NCBI GenBank assembly: GCA_036245525.1
Contig: BTPG01000003.1
Coordinates: 137,551,082-137,615,081 of the forward strand
Source: Semisulcospira habei
Lineage: Eukaryota > Mollusca > Gastropoda > Semisulcospiridae
Direction: 5' to 3'
DNA length: 64,000 bases
Part shown: one piece after another, positions 1-10,261 of the stretch
How positions within the stretch are numbered: the stretch's first letter is position 1
Layout of the letters: every line of letters starts with the position of its first letter
Translations under genes and position numbers: made by a program
The notes under the pieces: model-generated
Seen by the model: the letters and a program-made list of their open reading frames with translations, nothing else
The model's database searches: none
What the model was told of the DNA's origin: nothing

Positions 1-509
1 TCCACGTTTTCTGAAAAGTTAAGCATTTTTCACACATCCGTCAACACCCCCCCCCCCTCCCCCCTTGACCTTTGAGTCCGCTAAATTAGTATGCATAGGA
101 AGGTCTGTACCAAATTTGGTTGAAAAATTTGCAAAAGATTGGGAATACCTACAATTTTATCAAAAATCAGCACTTTACACACATTTGCCAGCCTCTTGTG
201 ACCCTTGACCTTCCAAAGCGTCATCCAAATTAGTATGCATACATAGGTCTTACCATCAGGTATCTGTATCAAATTTGGGTTTTAAGTTGTGAATAGTATT
301 TGAGAAAAAACATCTTTTGTCAAAATATTTCTATTTTAGACCTATTTCCTGAGCTCTCGTGACCCTTGACCTTTCCGAGGGATCAACCAAATTACTATTA
401 GTGTGCATATAAAGATCTTCCCATCAGGTATCTCTGTAGCAAGTTTGAGTTTAAAGTTGTGAATAGTATTTGAGAAATCTTTTGTCAAAATAAGACTTTT
501 TCGGACCTT
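1..509 (+). repeat. Repeat A, left part of copy 1
   Basis: This stretch consists of imperfect tandem units of roughly 160 bp. Each contains a block like TGACCCTTGACCTTTCC, then CCAAATTAGTATGCATAG, then GGTCTTACCATCAGGTATC, then GTGAATAGTATTTGAG. The same unit recurs at 5751-6280, 26745-28630, 43076-43821, 44080-44170 and 57177-63498. More complete copies begin GGCTCACGTGTATGACC and end near CACGTGAGCC, so the repeat looks like a non-autonomous DNA element with weak terminal inverted repeats (TIRs) and internal tandem units. The left end lies outside the window. The copy is interrupted at 509/510 by a hAT-like element and resumes at 5751. Confidence 0.8.
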
Positions 510-798
510 CAGGGCTGCCTACCCCATCCTGAGCAAATCGGGAACAAGATGGACAAAAATCAGGAACCAAGTGTAATTTTCAGGAACACCCACCTTTAAA
601 AAAAACTAAGTATATATCAGAAGATGCTGGCTAGTTGGACTTGAGAGATCTGTAATGGGCACTCTTCAGATCCTTTAGGTCTGTGTCACTGTACACTCAG
701 GCTACAGCTTCTCCTGAGCGACATTTGGCGACAATGATTGCCTCCAGAGTGCCCCGATTCATGCTGCCCAGACCACACTGAAAATTCTTCGCAAATTT

Positions 799-1217
799 TT
801 AATCCGGGAACATGACTTTCACAGAGGTGCTCAGCTTGTCTAATGAGGCCATCGGCTGATTCAAGTCCACCACTAAGTCTACCATCATTGTTTCTGCTCG
901 GATGACTTTCAGGTCCTTATCGTGGGACGTAGATGGCGATTCTTTCACAAAAAAGCCCGTTATCTTGGTGGCTTGGCTCTTGCATAGGTGTTCGTTTGTC
1001 TTGTGCTCATCAGTTTCCACGTGTCGGGTGATGTCGTTTTTCCCCCCCACTATAAATGGAGAGATCCGATGCACATATTTCACAATACGCGAACGATTCA
1101 CCTTTCTTCCCTGGTTTCATAAAGGGAATTCCTCCTTATATATTCAGCATAGAAGTCTTGAAATCTCATTCGCTTTTTGGAATCATCGCCACCAGCCTTT
1201 TTCATTTTAGACGCCAT
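799..1217 (-). pseudogene. BED-type zinc-finger N-terminus of a hAT-like transposase, frameshifted
   Basis: Reading from an ATG at 1217 gives a basic start (MASKMKKAGG). After a frameshift near 1098-1130 a CxxC pair appears, followed by GGKNDITRH and a second histidine (ETDEH). This is the BED/hAT-type zinc finger, which binds the transposon ends in that family. The same block occurs in the elements at 8032-9308 (GGQKDISLH) and 35294-37989 (GGKNDIMKH), so the assignment rests on three related copies. The frame ends at 799 without any catalytic or dimerisation domain. The LTR element sits 84 bp upstream of the ATG and would separate it from its promoter. It could be a host BED protein, but the TIRs and TSD around it argue for a transposon remnant. 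Confidence 0.6.
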
Positions 1218-1301
1218 TCTACCAAACTTTAAACTTCGCTCCTTTGCTTGCTGGTTCGTTTCTGAATCGTCACTCAATCCTCTGCGCATGCGCACAACAG
1301 T

Positions 1302-2075
1302 TGTTACACTATAAGTGTATACGGCCAATATCACGGTCGGGTAATTTTATAATTTCCCTTGATATGAAAATGACGAGGGTATAATTAGTACCATGGGCAC
1401 AGCACGGAGAGGGTAATGACACGGTCCACTTTAACTGTCATAAACTCACTTTGAGTTGACAAGCTGCTAGCCCTAGTAAGCTGGGATTAATAAATATAGA
1501 TTAAGATCACTTTAGCTGTCATGATGCGGGCAGTAGCGAACGGGGAGCTGGGACTAATGAATACATAATGAGCCCACTTTAGTAGTGAGAAATACAGACT
1601 CCTGTTGACAAGGAATAATTATGAGAGACAGTAATGAGTTCCTGGTCAGCTAGGGTCCGAGGGCGCTGTCCACCAGAGCAGATGTGGGAGATTATGGGCG
1701 ACAGTAATAGCTCCGTTGACAGCTAGGGTCAGGGGACGCTGACCACCATAATAGATATGAGATATTATGGGTGACAGTAATAGCCCCTTTGACTGATTGC
1801 GACAAAGGGGCGATGCCCTCCAGAACGTGTATATATAGTGGGGGAAAAACACCAGAGAGAGGACACAACGAAGGGAACGAGATAGATAGAGAGAGCTGGG
1901 GAGCAAGAGACCGAGCTCCCGATTTTCGCCAATTCGTATGTCATGCTGGTAGGTTGGTTGTGCCCAACCTAGTAGACTCACGATAACCAAGAAATAAAAG
2001 ACTCTTCTGGAAACACTCTTGTCTGGCTGCGTCTTCCATCCACAACACCCTGCGTGTGGCTGCGGTAGTGTAACA
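1302..2075 (+). repeat. 5' LTR (774 bp)
   Basis: The LTR is bounded by TGTTACAC and GTGTAACA. It holds imperfect tandem units (about 75 bp, each with GGTCAGCTAGGG-like and GACAGTAATAG motifs). It carries about 40 bp of an extra partial unit near 1757-1796 that the 3' LTR lacks. A TATA-like box lies at 1830-1837 and AATAAA at 1993-1998, consistent with a U3-R-U5 layout. Confidence 0.88.
1830..1998 (+). promoter_or_regulatory. LTR TATA box and polyadenylation signal
   Basis: TATATATA at 1830-1837 is followed about 160 bp later by AATAAA at 1993-1998. This is the usual spacing for transcription start in the LTR and poly(A) addition in the downstream copy. Both motifs are conserved in the 3' LTR. 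Confidence 0.55.
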
Positions 2076-2093
2076 CTACCTTATCTTCTTATT

Positions 2094-2110
2094 TGGTGCC
2101 GTGACCAGGA
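2094..2110 (+). other. Possible primer-binding site
   Basis: TGGTGCCGTGACCAGGA lies about 18 bp inside the 5' LTR. TGGnGCC-type starts are typical of tRNA-complementary primer sites, but the tRNA was not identified and the spacing is a little long. Confidence 0.35.
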
Positions 2111-2290
2111 TCTCGGAACGGGAAGAAACAAAGCAACGAAGCAACAGAAAACTAGACTATCAGCACCAAATCGACAGCCAACGACGCAAGGGTGGAAAAG
2201 CAGACCAGAAAGAGAAGAGAAGAGTCAAGCCAACATCAAGAAAATAGAAGAGAAGAGTCAAGCCAGCAACCCGAAGAGAAGAGAAGAGTT

Positions 2291-2451
2291 CGAGCCCACT
2301 TCAAGAAAAACAGAGTGCAAGCCCACGTCAAGAAAAGCAGAGTTCGAGCCCACGTCAAGAAAAGCAGAGTTCGAGCCCACTTCAGGAAAAGCAGAGTTCG
2401 AGCCCACGTCAAGAAAAACAGAGTTCGAGCCCACGAGACGTCTGCGACTCA
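2291..2451 (+). repeat. 27-bp tandem repeats in the LTR-element leader
   Basis: Five to six 27-bp units (GTTCGAGCCCACGTCAAGAA and variants) lie upstream of the envelope start. Read in frame they give 9-residue repeats of the form EFEPTSRKA. They lie before the env signal peptide, so they may be leader or the remains of a gag-like segment. Confidence 0.75.
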
Positions 2452-2492
2452 TTCAAGACCAACAGCTGAAAGGATCACGGGACAACAACAAG

Positions 2493-4452
2493 ATGAAGTT
2501 TTTCTTGAGTCTGACAGTATTGGGGCTAGCGCAGGGTTTAAATATTAATCACAATGTCGTATTTCAAAAACTTGATGAAGTTACCACGACGAGGTCGCGA
2601 TGGTTGGTAACTTTTGTTATTGATCTACAGCCATATCATAATGCGATCAATAAGCTCTATAAAGACGTGCAAGGTATTACCAACAGCACTTGGAATATCA
2701 TTTAAAGAAAGGAAACAGTTCGTGAAGAACTTCGCACAGTTAGGTCAGGAACTAAAGATAGTGATGGATACATACAATGGAATTACTGAGAGTTTTGCAG
2801 AATACAATACGTTGTATGGCAGAAAAAGAAGATCACTAATTCCGTTTGTAGGTAGTGCCCTCAATTTCCTTTTCGGTACTGTTTCTGAATCGGATTTGAG
2901 AGCAGTGCAAGAAAATGTACAAGTGTTAGCAGATAACCAACAAGAATTGGCACATGTGGTGTCTGAAAGTCTGACCATAATAAATGCTTCGCGGGTTGAG
3001 ATTTTGGAGAATAGACACGCAATTAATCAGTTGATGGAAGGTGTGACACAACTTGATAAGAAATTAAGAGACGTAACGCAAGGAATGCAGAAGCAGATAT
3101 ACGAGTTAGAAACCTTTGTTTTGACTTATCTTCAAATCGATTTGGTAATCGAAGAAGTTAAACAGATGATACAACGCCTGACGATTTATTTTGAACATCT
3201 TCAACTTTAGTTGAATAGGTTATCTCTTGGACGTTTAGCTCCAAGTACGATTACCCCGCATAACCTTCGAAAGTTGTTAACGGAGATTGAATTACGTTTA
3301 GAGTCACCCCTACACCTACCTGGGGATCCAAAGAAAGAGTTGTGGAAATTTTATCAGTTTCTTATATGTACTACCATTCTTGAAAACTCACGAATTCTAG
3401 TGATCGTACCCATACCACTGCTCGATTTTAATGAGAAATTTGAAATTTATAAGGTACACAATTTACCTGTACCATTAGTAACTGGAGATTCAGGTCGGCC
3501 TGCGCCAGAATCAATGACGGCTCAGTATGACTTAGAATCCACAACAATAGCAGTAGACGCGCAACGTACGCGGTTCGCGTTCCTTACGGAAGCTGAACTT
3601 GAAGCTTGTGCCAAACCCTTGATAGGATTCTGTGCGATTTGAAGTGCAATATATCCTATGAACATTAATCAGTTTTGTGTTACGGCGCTGTTTTTAAACA
3701 ATTCAGACGTAATTGCAACACACTGCCAAACAAAGGTCAAGTTGGGTACAGTGTTACCTATGGCACGGTATATAATGGATGGGCTATGGGTCATCAGTAA
3801 TCATAGTCCACTAAAGATGAGTATTAGTTGTCATGGTAAAGGGGTCACGTACCAACAAATCAACCCACCATTATCGCTAATCCGCCTCAATGGATCATGT
3901 ACGGCTATTAGTGATAGATTGATGTTAACCCCTTACTACCAACAAGAGAGCCAGTATCAGGTGGAAGACAAATTGATAGGATGGATGGAAAACTATGCAT
4001 TTTCCAATATAACGTTATGGAAACCATTTCATAGTGCTTTACCAGACTACGATCCCGTCTCTTTGCCCAAAGAGTTAGATGAAATTAAGGAAATGCCAAT
4101 GGATCATCTAATTGCTCGACTTCAGAGCATGCGAATCGTTAAGCCAAAACAAGAATGGGCGATATGGAAACAGATCATCATTGGTTCTATCGTAGGGACA
4201 GTTGTAGTGATCATAGTTGGGGTAGGGTATATACGATATAAGAAGAAAACTAGCGCCTGGTTTGGCTCCATACTATCACGACTCAGGAAGGGTGAACGTG
4301 AGGTCACGATGCCTACGTTGATTTCGGCGGCTGTGCAATCAGCAGACGTGAATGACATCGCAAGAGCGAAGGACTCTACGCCGATGATGGAGGGAGGAGT
4401 GCAGTTACTCCCCGCCTCGAACGTTGTCAAGTTTTACCCGTCGTCGGGGTAA
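2493..4452 (+). pseudogene. Envelope fusion protein of errantivirus / baculovirus F type, degenerate
   Basis: An ATG at 2493 starts a hydrophobic signal peptide (MKFFLSLTVLGLAQG). Further on is a furin-type cleavage site, RKRRS (about 2821-2835), followed at once by a hydrophobic fusion-peptide-like stretch (FVGSALNFLFG) and a heptad-like helical region. Near the C-terminus (about 4165-4230) is a transmembrane helix (IIIGSIVGTVVVIIVGVGYI) followed by basic residues and a cytoplasmic tail. This order matches the F-type membrane fusion proteins of Ty3/Gypsy errantiviruses. The reading frame is broken by a frameshift near 2690-2705, an in-frame TAG at 3208-3210 and an in-frame TGA at 3640-3642, so it cannot make full-length protein. 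No polymerase gene accompanies it. Confidence 0.8.
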
Positions 4453-4749
4453 CCAAGGATCAACGCTGTTGCGATCCAGGAAGGATCGTGAAGAATAACG
4501 AACACATGTGCAAAGACATAACTGAGTCGACGATTTTGATGTGAACATTTATTGGCGTGATTACGCCGGACAATAATAATTTTTTAATAAGGAGTGATCG
4601 ATTTAAATAAGCGGTCATTCCGAAAAATGATGTATTTTTGTGGATAACATGTTTAATTGTTTGAAATGATGTTGTGGTCTGAATATTGTGTAATGAAAAA
4701 AAAAACGAATCTTGTGAATTAAGATTCCTTTTTTTTTTCGGGTAGGTTT

Positions 4750-4758
4750 GGGAGGAAA
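4750..4758 (+). other. Polypurine tract
   Basis: GGGAGGAAA lies directly against the 3' LTR start, where the plus-strand primer of LTR elements is expected. Confidence 0.65.
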
Positions 4759-5492
4759 TGTTACACTATAAGTGTATACGGCCAATATCACGGTCGGGTA
4801 ATTTTATAATTTCCCTTGATATGAAAATGACGAGGGTATAATTAGTACCATGGGCACAGCACGGAGAGGGTAATGACACGGTCCACTTTAACTGTCATAA
4901 ACTCACTTTGAGTTGACAAGCTGCTAGCCCTAGTAAGCTGGGATTAATAAATATAGATTAAGATCACTTTAGCTGTCATGATGCGGGCAGTAGCGAACGG
5001 GGAGCTGGGACTAATGAATACATAATGAGCCCACTTTAGTAGTGAGAAATACAGACTCCTGTTGACGAGGAATAATTATGAGAGACAGTAATGAGTTCCT
5101 GGTCAGCTAGGGTCCGAGGGCGCTGTCCACCAGAGCAGATGTGGGAGATTATGGGCGACAGTAATAGCTCCGTTGACAGCTAGGGTCAGGGGACGCTGAC
5201 CACCATAATAGATATGCGACAAAGGGGCGATGCCCTCCAGAACGTGTATATATAGTGGGGGAAAAACACCAGAGAGAGGACACAACGAAGGGAACGAGAT
5301 AGATAGAGAGAGCTGGGGAGCAAGAGACCAAGCTCCCGATTTTCGCCAATTCGCATGTCATGCTGGTAGGTTGGTTGTGCCCAACCTAGTAGACTCACGA
5401 TGACCAAGAAATAAAAGACTCTTCTGGAAACACTCTTGTCTGGCTGCGTCTTCCATCCACAACACCCTGCGTGTGGCTGCGGTAGTGTAACA
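4759..5492 (+). repeat. 3' LTR (734 bp)
   Basis: It has the same ends and motifs as the 5' LTR. I count about four substitutions between the two and one 40-bp gap at the tandem units (after 5217). Confidence 0.88.
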
Positions 5493-5750
5493 CAGTCTCG
5501 GTAAATTCCGTGACAAAACTAAACCATAACTGATCAATCAGAGGTTAGAAACGTAAACCGGTTCCGATTCAGCATGCGTGATGCAACTACTCCACCCCCC
5601 ACCGCCCCACCCCAAAAAAAATATTTAAAAAAAAAAAAAAAAAAAAATTTCCGGAACAGCCATAGCAATTATCGTATTCACGGAACACCCATCCTATTTT
5701 CAAGAAAAATCGGAACAAATACGGGTACACCGGAACCGTAGGCAGCTCTG

Positions 5751-6280
5751 GACCTATTTCCTGAGCCCTTGTGACCCTTGATCATTCTGAGGGGTCATCC
5801 AAATTAGTATGCATAGATAGGTCTTACCATCAGATATCCCTGTACAAGTTTGGTTTTGAAGTTGTGAATAGTATTTGAGGAAAAAACATCTTTTGTCAAA
5901 ATATGGCTATTTTTCACCTATTTCCTGAGCTCTTGCGACCCTTGACGTTTTCGAGGGATCAACCAAATCAGTACATATAGAAAGGTCTTACCATCAGGTA
6001 TCTTTGTACCAAGTTTGGGTTTGAAGTTGTCAATAGTATTTGAGAAAAAATAAATTATGTCAAAATATAGCTATTTTTGAACTATTTCCTGATCCCCTGT
6101 GACCTTGACCTTTGACCATTCAAATTGGTATGTTTAGAAAGGTCTTACCACAAAGTATCCTTGGGCTAAGTTTGAAGAATGTGGCTTGAATAGTCTCCGA
6201 AAAAATGCAAATGTTAAAGTCTACCGCGGACGAATGACCACTGGCCCAAAATATGCTCACTTTTGCTTCGCACAGGAGCA
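5751..6280 (+). repeat. Repeat A, right part of copy 1
   Basis: This continues the repeat interrupted at 509. It contains the tandem TGACCTTGACC / GGTCTTACCA units and the conserved 3' segment (AATAGTCTCCGA, AAAGTCTACC, CACTGGCCCAAAA, CTTTTGCTTCGCACAGGAGC). Confidence 0.8.
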
Positions 6281-6674
6281 AAAAAAAACAGCTAGGCATT
6301 CTAGATATGTGCTGGCCTGTGATTTTTTACTTTCAGCTTTCAGCCGCAAGGTAAAAAAATACAGACCAGCACACAGGTCATGTCCAACATGGGAACAAAC
6401 CTCAATTGGAATGCTTTCAACCCTACAATCGCCCCCCCCCCCCCCTCCCCACCCCCCCCCCCCCCCAAACCAGTTTTAGCTCCATTCAGCACTGCCACAG
6501 CAGGCAGCTCTAACATGACGGTTCAAGGGTGATGCCAGAAGTCTGGTGCCCAGAGGCACCACACTAGGACTCTCTTATAGCACCACACTCTCATGGTCGA
6601 TCTGTCTCTAGGACTGTAATGCAGGCCTCAGAAAGTAACTCCCTGCTACTGGCACCGAGGGCCAAATGTGTTAC
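6281..6674. other. MCM2 intron sequence, poly-C tract
   Basis: Non-coding. It contains C-rich runs at about 6430-6466. I see no recognisable gene or element here. Confidence 0.6.
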
Positions 6675-6866
6675 CTTTTCTCCTATTCTCTCATCCTTGG
6701 ACAAGGCAACAATGGCCTTGATATCTTCATCCGTCAAACTGTTGGCCGCCAGTTTTTCATCCTTCTTGCTGATGAAGTTGGCTTGTATTACAGTGGCAAA
6801 CACAGGGAAACCGTTTGCGGTGTTCAGGGAACCATCGTAGTTGTTGTGGTAGATCCCTGTCAGCTC
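6675..6866 (-). CDS. MCM2: MCM2 exon E (OB-fold end to AAA+ linker)
   Basis: This minus-strand exon of 192 bp (phase 0 to 0) encodes [19 protein letters not shown], then [12 protein letters not shown] and a linker ending KDERIGEK. I recognise it as the DNA replication licensing factor MCM2, a subunit of the hexameric MCM2-7 helicase. The segment closes the N-terminal OB domain and leads to the AAA+ module. The acceptor is TTTGCAG|GAG and the donor AAAAG|GTAACA, and it joins exon D in frame (GDEL|ELTG). The continuation expected after IGEK lies left of the window. The open frame running on past 6675 is intron read-through. Confidence 0.95.
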
Positions 6867-7196
6867 CTGCAAATCAGATCAGCAGTGAAATTGTAAACAG
6901 TTTTCAGTCATGATCTGTTACATATGCCGTGTGTTGCATTTTTTTTCATGCAGATCAGCTTTGGTGTATCATGGTATGCGTGAGCCATTTGCCGTGTTGT
7001 ACTGGATGTGGCAGTACTGGATTTACAATAGACTTGTTTAGACAGAACACTTTTGGTACATCAAAGGTCCTCAGTTATCCTTTGTATGGCTGTGTGCAGG
7101 ACAACCAAGGCTGAAATCGGTTTCACTCACTGGTTACACTACAACACATAGAATTGAGCCTGACCTGTACTACTAAAGCCAGATGTACAATTAACT
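6867..7196. other. MCM2 intron, unique sequence
   Basis: Non-coding intron between the exon E acceptor and the TTAA target of the next element. Nothing recognisable was seen. Confidence 0.6.
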
Positions 7197-8031
7197 TTAA
7201 CCTTTTCAATGTCCCTCGCGGATTAATCCACATGCGCTTGTCTGGCCACCTGTCAAAGCAGTTCGGTCCGTGCTAGGCCACGATATTTGTTTTGGCATCA
7301 CAGCAACCAGGTGGTTTGCTTTTTATCGATTTTCTCACTCTGAGCCCATTCTCATTTGCATAATGCAACGTCTTCGTCTTTGAGAAAGTGTGCTTAGACA
7401 ATAGTTTCGCAGCGAATTCAGAAATTTTTGCACAGCTATTTCTAGAGCCATAAAGTTGGTGAAATAAAAGATGGAGACACTTTGCCTAGATACGATTTTT
7501 AACCCTATAGCTACCAACTTATTTTCCTACAAATGGCCCGGTGTCCCTAACTTTTTTTTCATTCAAACCAAGTAAAAAAGGGGGTACATATTTCAAACTG
7601 TAAGTATGATGTTAATTCTGCTTCAAAATGTACCAAATTTTGACATGATGTTGGAAAATACATACAGTATATCATACTTTTGTCATTTTAAGTGTCAGTG
7701 TGCCACAGTCTCCGTTTACCTGTCATATATCTCAGTAACAGATGCTAAAACATACCTCTGTCAGAAATTCAATCCAGAAAACAACAAAACTGGTTAGAAA
7801 CATCCCTGATTGGCAGTCAGGGAGTCTCCACAGGTAACCTACTCATTCCATCATACAAATTACGCACACATATCTCATGACAGGTGACAAACAAGTCAGG
7901 TAGGTTTCAGTTAGTTAGTTATTTGGGTTTAATGCCAAGCAGGCAACTAAGGCCATCTCACGGCGGGAAGGGTAAAAATCTGGTCAGCCAGACTAAAAGA
8001 AAGGTCTCAAGACATGATGTAAATATACCTT

Positions 8032-9308
8032 CATAGCTGCCAACTTTGGAGAAATAAAAATCCTGACTGGCCGGGGTCCAGGGGCCGCCTAGGCCCCGGC
8101 AGGGTGCAGGGGCAGCGCCCCGCTGGGGAGTGCAGGGGGGCTACGCCCCCCGCTCGTAAACGAAAATCAGCATTTTGATGGCAGTTTGGAGGCCTCTCCT
8201 TGAAGCAAAATTCAAAATAATAACCAGTTTGTATCCTTTAGTTTGAAGTTATTTACATTCACATCAGCACAAAAAAATCATGGCTGAACAAAATAAATCA
8301 ATGGAAACGAAAAATCAGCATTTTGAAGGCAGTTTGGAGGCCTCTCCTTGAAGCAAAAATCAAAATAATGACCAGTTTGTATCCTACAGTTTGAAGTTTA
8401 TTTACATTCACATCAGCACAAAAAAATCATAGCTGAACAAACTAAATCAAGGACAATGGAAACGAAAATCAGCATTTTGAAGGCAGTTTGGAGGCCTCTC
8501 TTTGAAACAAAATTCAAAGTTTATCTACTCTTTTGATGGTGGGCAAGGGTTTGCAGCAGCCTTCAGGGACTGAGATGTTGCTGATTTTGCCTTCAACAGC
8601 ATGTCCTCTCTCTCTCTCTCTCGTCTCTTTCCCCGTAGTTTCGGTTTGTGTTCCACACTTTCATAATTATTTCACAAGATGCTCTTACTTTTTCATGTAT
8701 TCCTTCGTTTATTCAATTCATCATTCAGTCTGACCGCCAGACAGTCTTTATTTTTTCTTCATTATACTTCGCTACTTATACTTGGTGTTTCTTACGTTTT
8801 TCGTGCAGACTGATGTCTTTTTGGCCGCCGTGACCGATGTTTATGTCCGCCCGGCACATTTTACAAAAGGCAAAGTGTTCCCCCTTTCTCGATTCGTCGA
8901 TGTAAGGAAAGGAACGCTTGTAGTCTGGATGGAACTTCACCAAACACTTCTGCTTCTTAGGAGGCATGATTTTGTTGAAAATCGAAAATACTCTGTGACC
9001 AGTTGTGAAGATCGTTGAGCATGTGCTCGAGGGCAAATTCGAAGGAACCGGAACAAACAGAATGGACGGAATTTGCCGCGCATGCGTAATCAAGACTGGC
9101 TGTGGGTCCCCGAAAGCTTAGCGGTACAGTATAGCGGTAGGCTCTCAACTACAGGCGCTTGACCCCGCGCGGTACGCCAAAATGCCTCGAATTTTAAAAC
9201 AAAGCTTGAAAATATGAAAATCGGGAGAAATGTACAAAAAACCGGAGAATCGGGAATTGAAAAAAAATCGGGAAATTCCCGATAAAATCGGGAGGGTTGG
9301 CAGCTATG
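8032..9308 (-). mobile_element. hAT-like element H2 with 6-bp TSD
   Basis: The ends are perfect 13-bp inverted repeats, CATAGCTGCCAAC and GTTGGCAGCTATG, flanked by TACCTT on both sides (8026-8031 and 9309-9314). The related LINE fragment at 19404-19702 has the uninterrupted sequence AAATATACCTTAAAAATATG, an empty site, which proves the boundaries. Inside are three imperfect ~145-bp direct repeats (AATCAGCATTTTGA and GGCAGTTTGGAGGCCTCTCC, about 8165-8520) and a BED-finger ORF on the minus strand. Confidence 0.88.
8776..8967 (-). pseudogene. BED zinc-finger fragment of a hAT-like transposase
   Basis: An ATG at 8967 starts MPPKKQKC. The frame contains FCKMC (CxxC), then GGQKDISLH and KKHQV, a BED-type C2H2-like finger. 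The frame is only 63 residues and stops before any catalytic region. It is homologous to the fingers of H1 and H3. It is transposon-derived, on the evidence of flanking 13-bp TIRs and an empty site. Confidence 0.65.
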
Positions 9309-9413
9309 TACCTTAAAAATATGTCAGGCTAAAATGTTGCAAAGGTCTTTAAAGAAACGTCGACAGACTCTCAAAAAGGTCAAAATAATAGAAACATCAT
9401 AGTCTATAAACGC

Positions 9414-9713
9414 TCAAATCTCATTAAAAATATGGCACTCTCTCAGAAAACTGAAGATCTTGTCCGGGGGCACATCCCGGAACAAAACCTTCAAGGAGTC
9501 TGCTGTGAAATGTTTATACCTTGTGTCGATTAGATCAGCACAAGACAGCAAAAAGTGTTGAACAGAGTACTGCTCGTCGCAGGCATAACACCATGGACGG
9601 TCGTCCAGTTTTAGTAAATAAGAGTGTGTAACATACGTGTGCCCGATGTGGAGCCGAGCAAGGACAGTCTCCTGAAGGCAGTTGCCGCAGCGATAAGGTA
9701 GACCGTCAGACAA
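9414..9713 (-). pseudogene. Nimb LINE ORF2, C-terminal zinc-binding block
   Basis: The frame reads YRCGNCLQE, then LARLHIGHTYVTHSYLL, then CYACDEQYSVQHFLLSC, the conserved block after RNase H in I/Nimb LINEs. It belongs to the same ORF2 as the RNase H at 9809-10180, from which it is separated by frame disruption. The C-terminus ends in RECHIFNEI. Confidence 0.7.
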
Positions 9714-9808
9714 CTTGGGAAGGGCTTCATGCAGCTTGTTAGCTTCCTCTTTGTCCCACTCGGACTGCCACTCACGGGCTATGTACGCACTGTATGTGTA
9801 AAATCACT

Positions 9809-10180
9809 TTAAACAGTCTGTGTGTCAGGGACAAGGTCGTTGCGGGCATCGTTGGTAGCAGAATCTGCGATTCCATTGCCTTCGATGTCCACATGCCCTG
9901 GGACCCAAATAAAAATGATGTCATAATATTCCTGCATCAAGTCTGCATAGAGATCTCTGATCTGCACCAGCAGTGGGGGGTCATTTCCCATGCCCTGAAG
10001 GGCCTGCAGGGCAGAAAGAGAGTCAGACAGAATCAGGAAGCTCCTTTCTCTAGATCGATAAGCATGCCTAAGTGCCAGCAGAACCGCCTGCAGTTTTGCA
10101 CTAAATACAGATGAGTGGTCTGGGAGGCAGTGCTTAAATGTGCGTCTAGGATGGCGAGAGGACACTGCCGCCGCAGCCAC
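9809..10180 (-). pseudogene. Nimb LINE ORF2, RNase H domain
   Basis: The sequence shows SVFSAKLQAVLLALRHA (the ELxA helix with the catalytic acid replaced by K), ILSDSLSALQAL (SDS motif) and IIFIWVPGHVDIEGNGIAD (VPGHxxxxGNxxAD). It degrades the RNA strand of the hybrid in this LINE class. It lies downstream of RT on the same minus-strand LINE. The K at a catalytic Glu position suggests decay. Confidence 0.75.
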
Positions 10181-10261
10181 TCTCCCATCCTCAGACTTTG
10201 ACCCATCCGTATAGATACGACAATAGCCAGGAAAAATTAAAAGGAGTTCATTGAGGCTCTG

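Larger units (their letters stand above)
1302..5492 (+). mobile_element. Envelope-only LTR retroelement
   Basis: Two long terminal repeats (1302-2075 and 4759-5492) both begin TGTTACAC and end GTGTAACA. They are flanked by the 4-bp duplication CAGT (1298-1301 and 5493-5496). The internal region is only 2.7 kb: a leader with 27-bp tandem repeats and a broken envelope gene. I found no gag, protease, reverse transcriptase, RNase H or integrase. The LTRs differ by about four substitutions plus one 40-bp indel, so insertion was recent. Such an element could move only with enzymes supplied in trans. One origin to consider is reverse transcription of a spliced env mRNA of a complete errantivirus-like relative, which would leave leader plus env between two LTRs (inference). 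Confidence 0.85.
510..5750 (-). mobile_element. hAT-like DNA transposon (element H1), split by an LTR element
   Basis: The left end reads CAGGGCTGCCTAC (510) and the right end is its approximate inverse, GTAGGCAGCTCTG (ending 5750). The flanks GACCTT (504-509) and GACCTA (5751-5756) match at 5 of 6 bases. Repeat A copies elsewhere have GGACCTATTTCC at this point, so this is an insertion with a 6-bp TSD. Inside, on the minus strand, lies the start of a BED-type zinc-finger reading frame. Most of the length (1302-5492) is a nested LTR element. Without it H1 is only about 1.05 kb, and I see no transposase catalytic region, so it is non-autonomous. Two related elements occur at 8032-9308 and 35294-37989. 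Confidence 0.78.

Noticed and set aside
2493..4452. Domesticated envelope gene (syncytin-like)
   Set aside because: The frame has a shift and two in-frame stops and sits between young LTRs. There is no sign of purifying selection.
6186..6479. 97-codon frame ending in poly-proline
   Set aside because: It is made of repeat A sequence and a poly-C tract.
8165..8520. CRISPR-like direct repeats
   Set aside because: Three imperfect long repeats inside a eukaryotic hAT-like element; no short regular repeat-spacer pattern.
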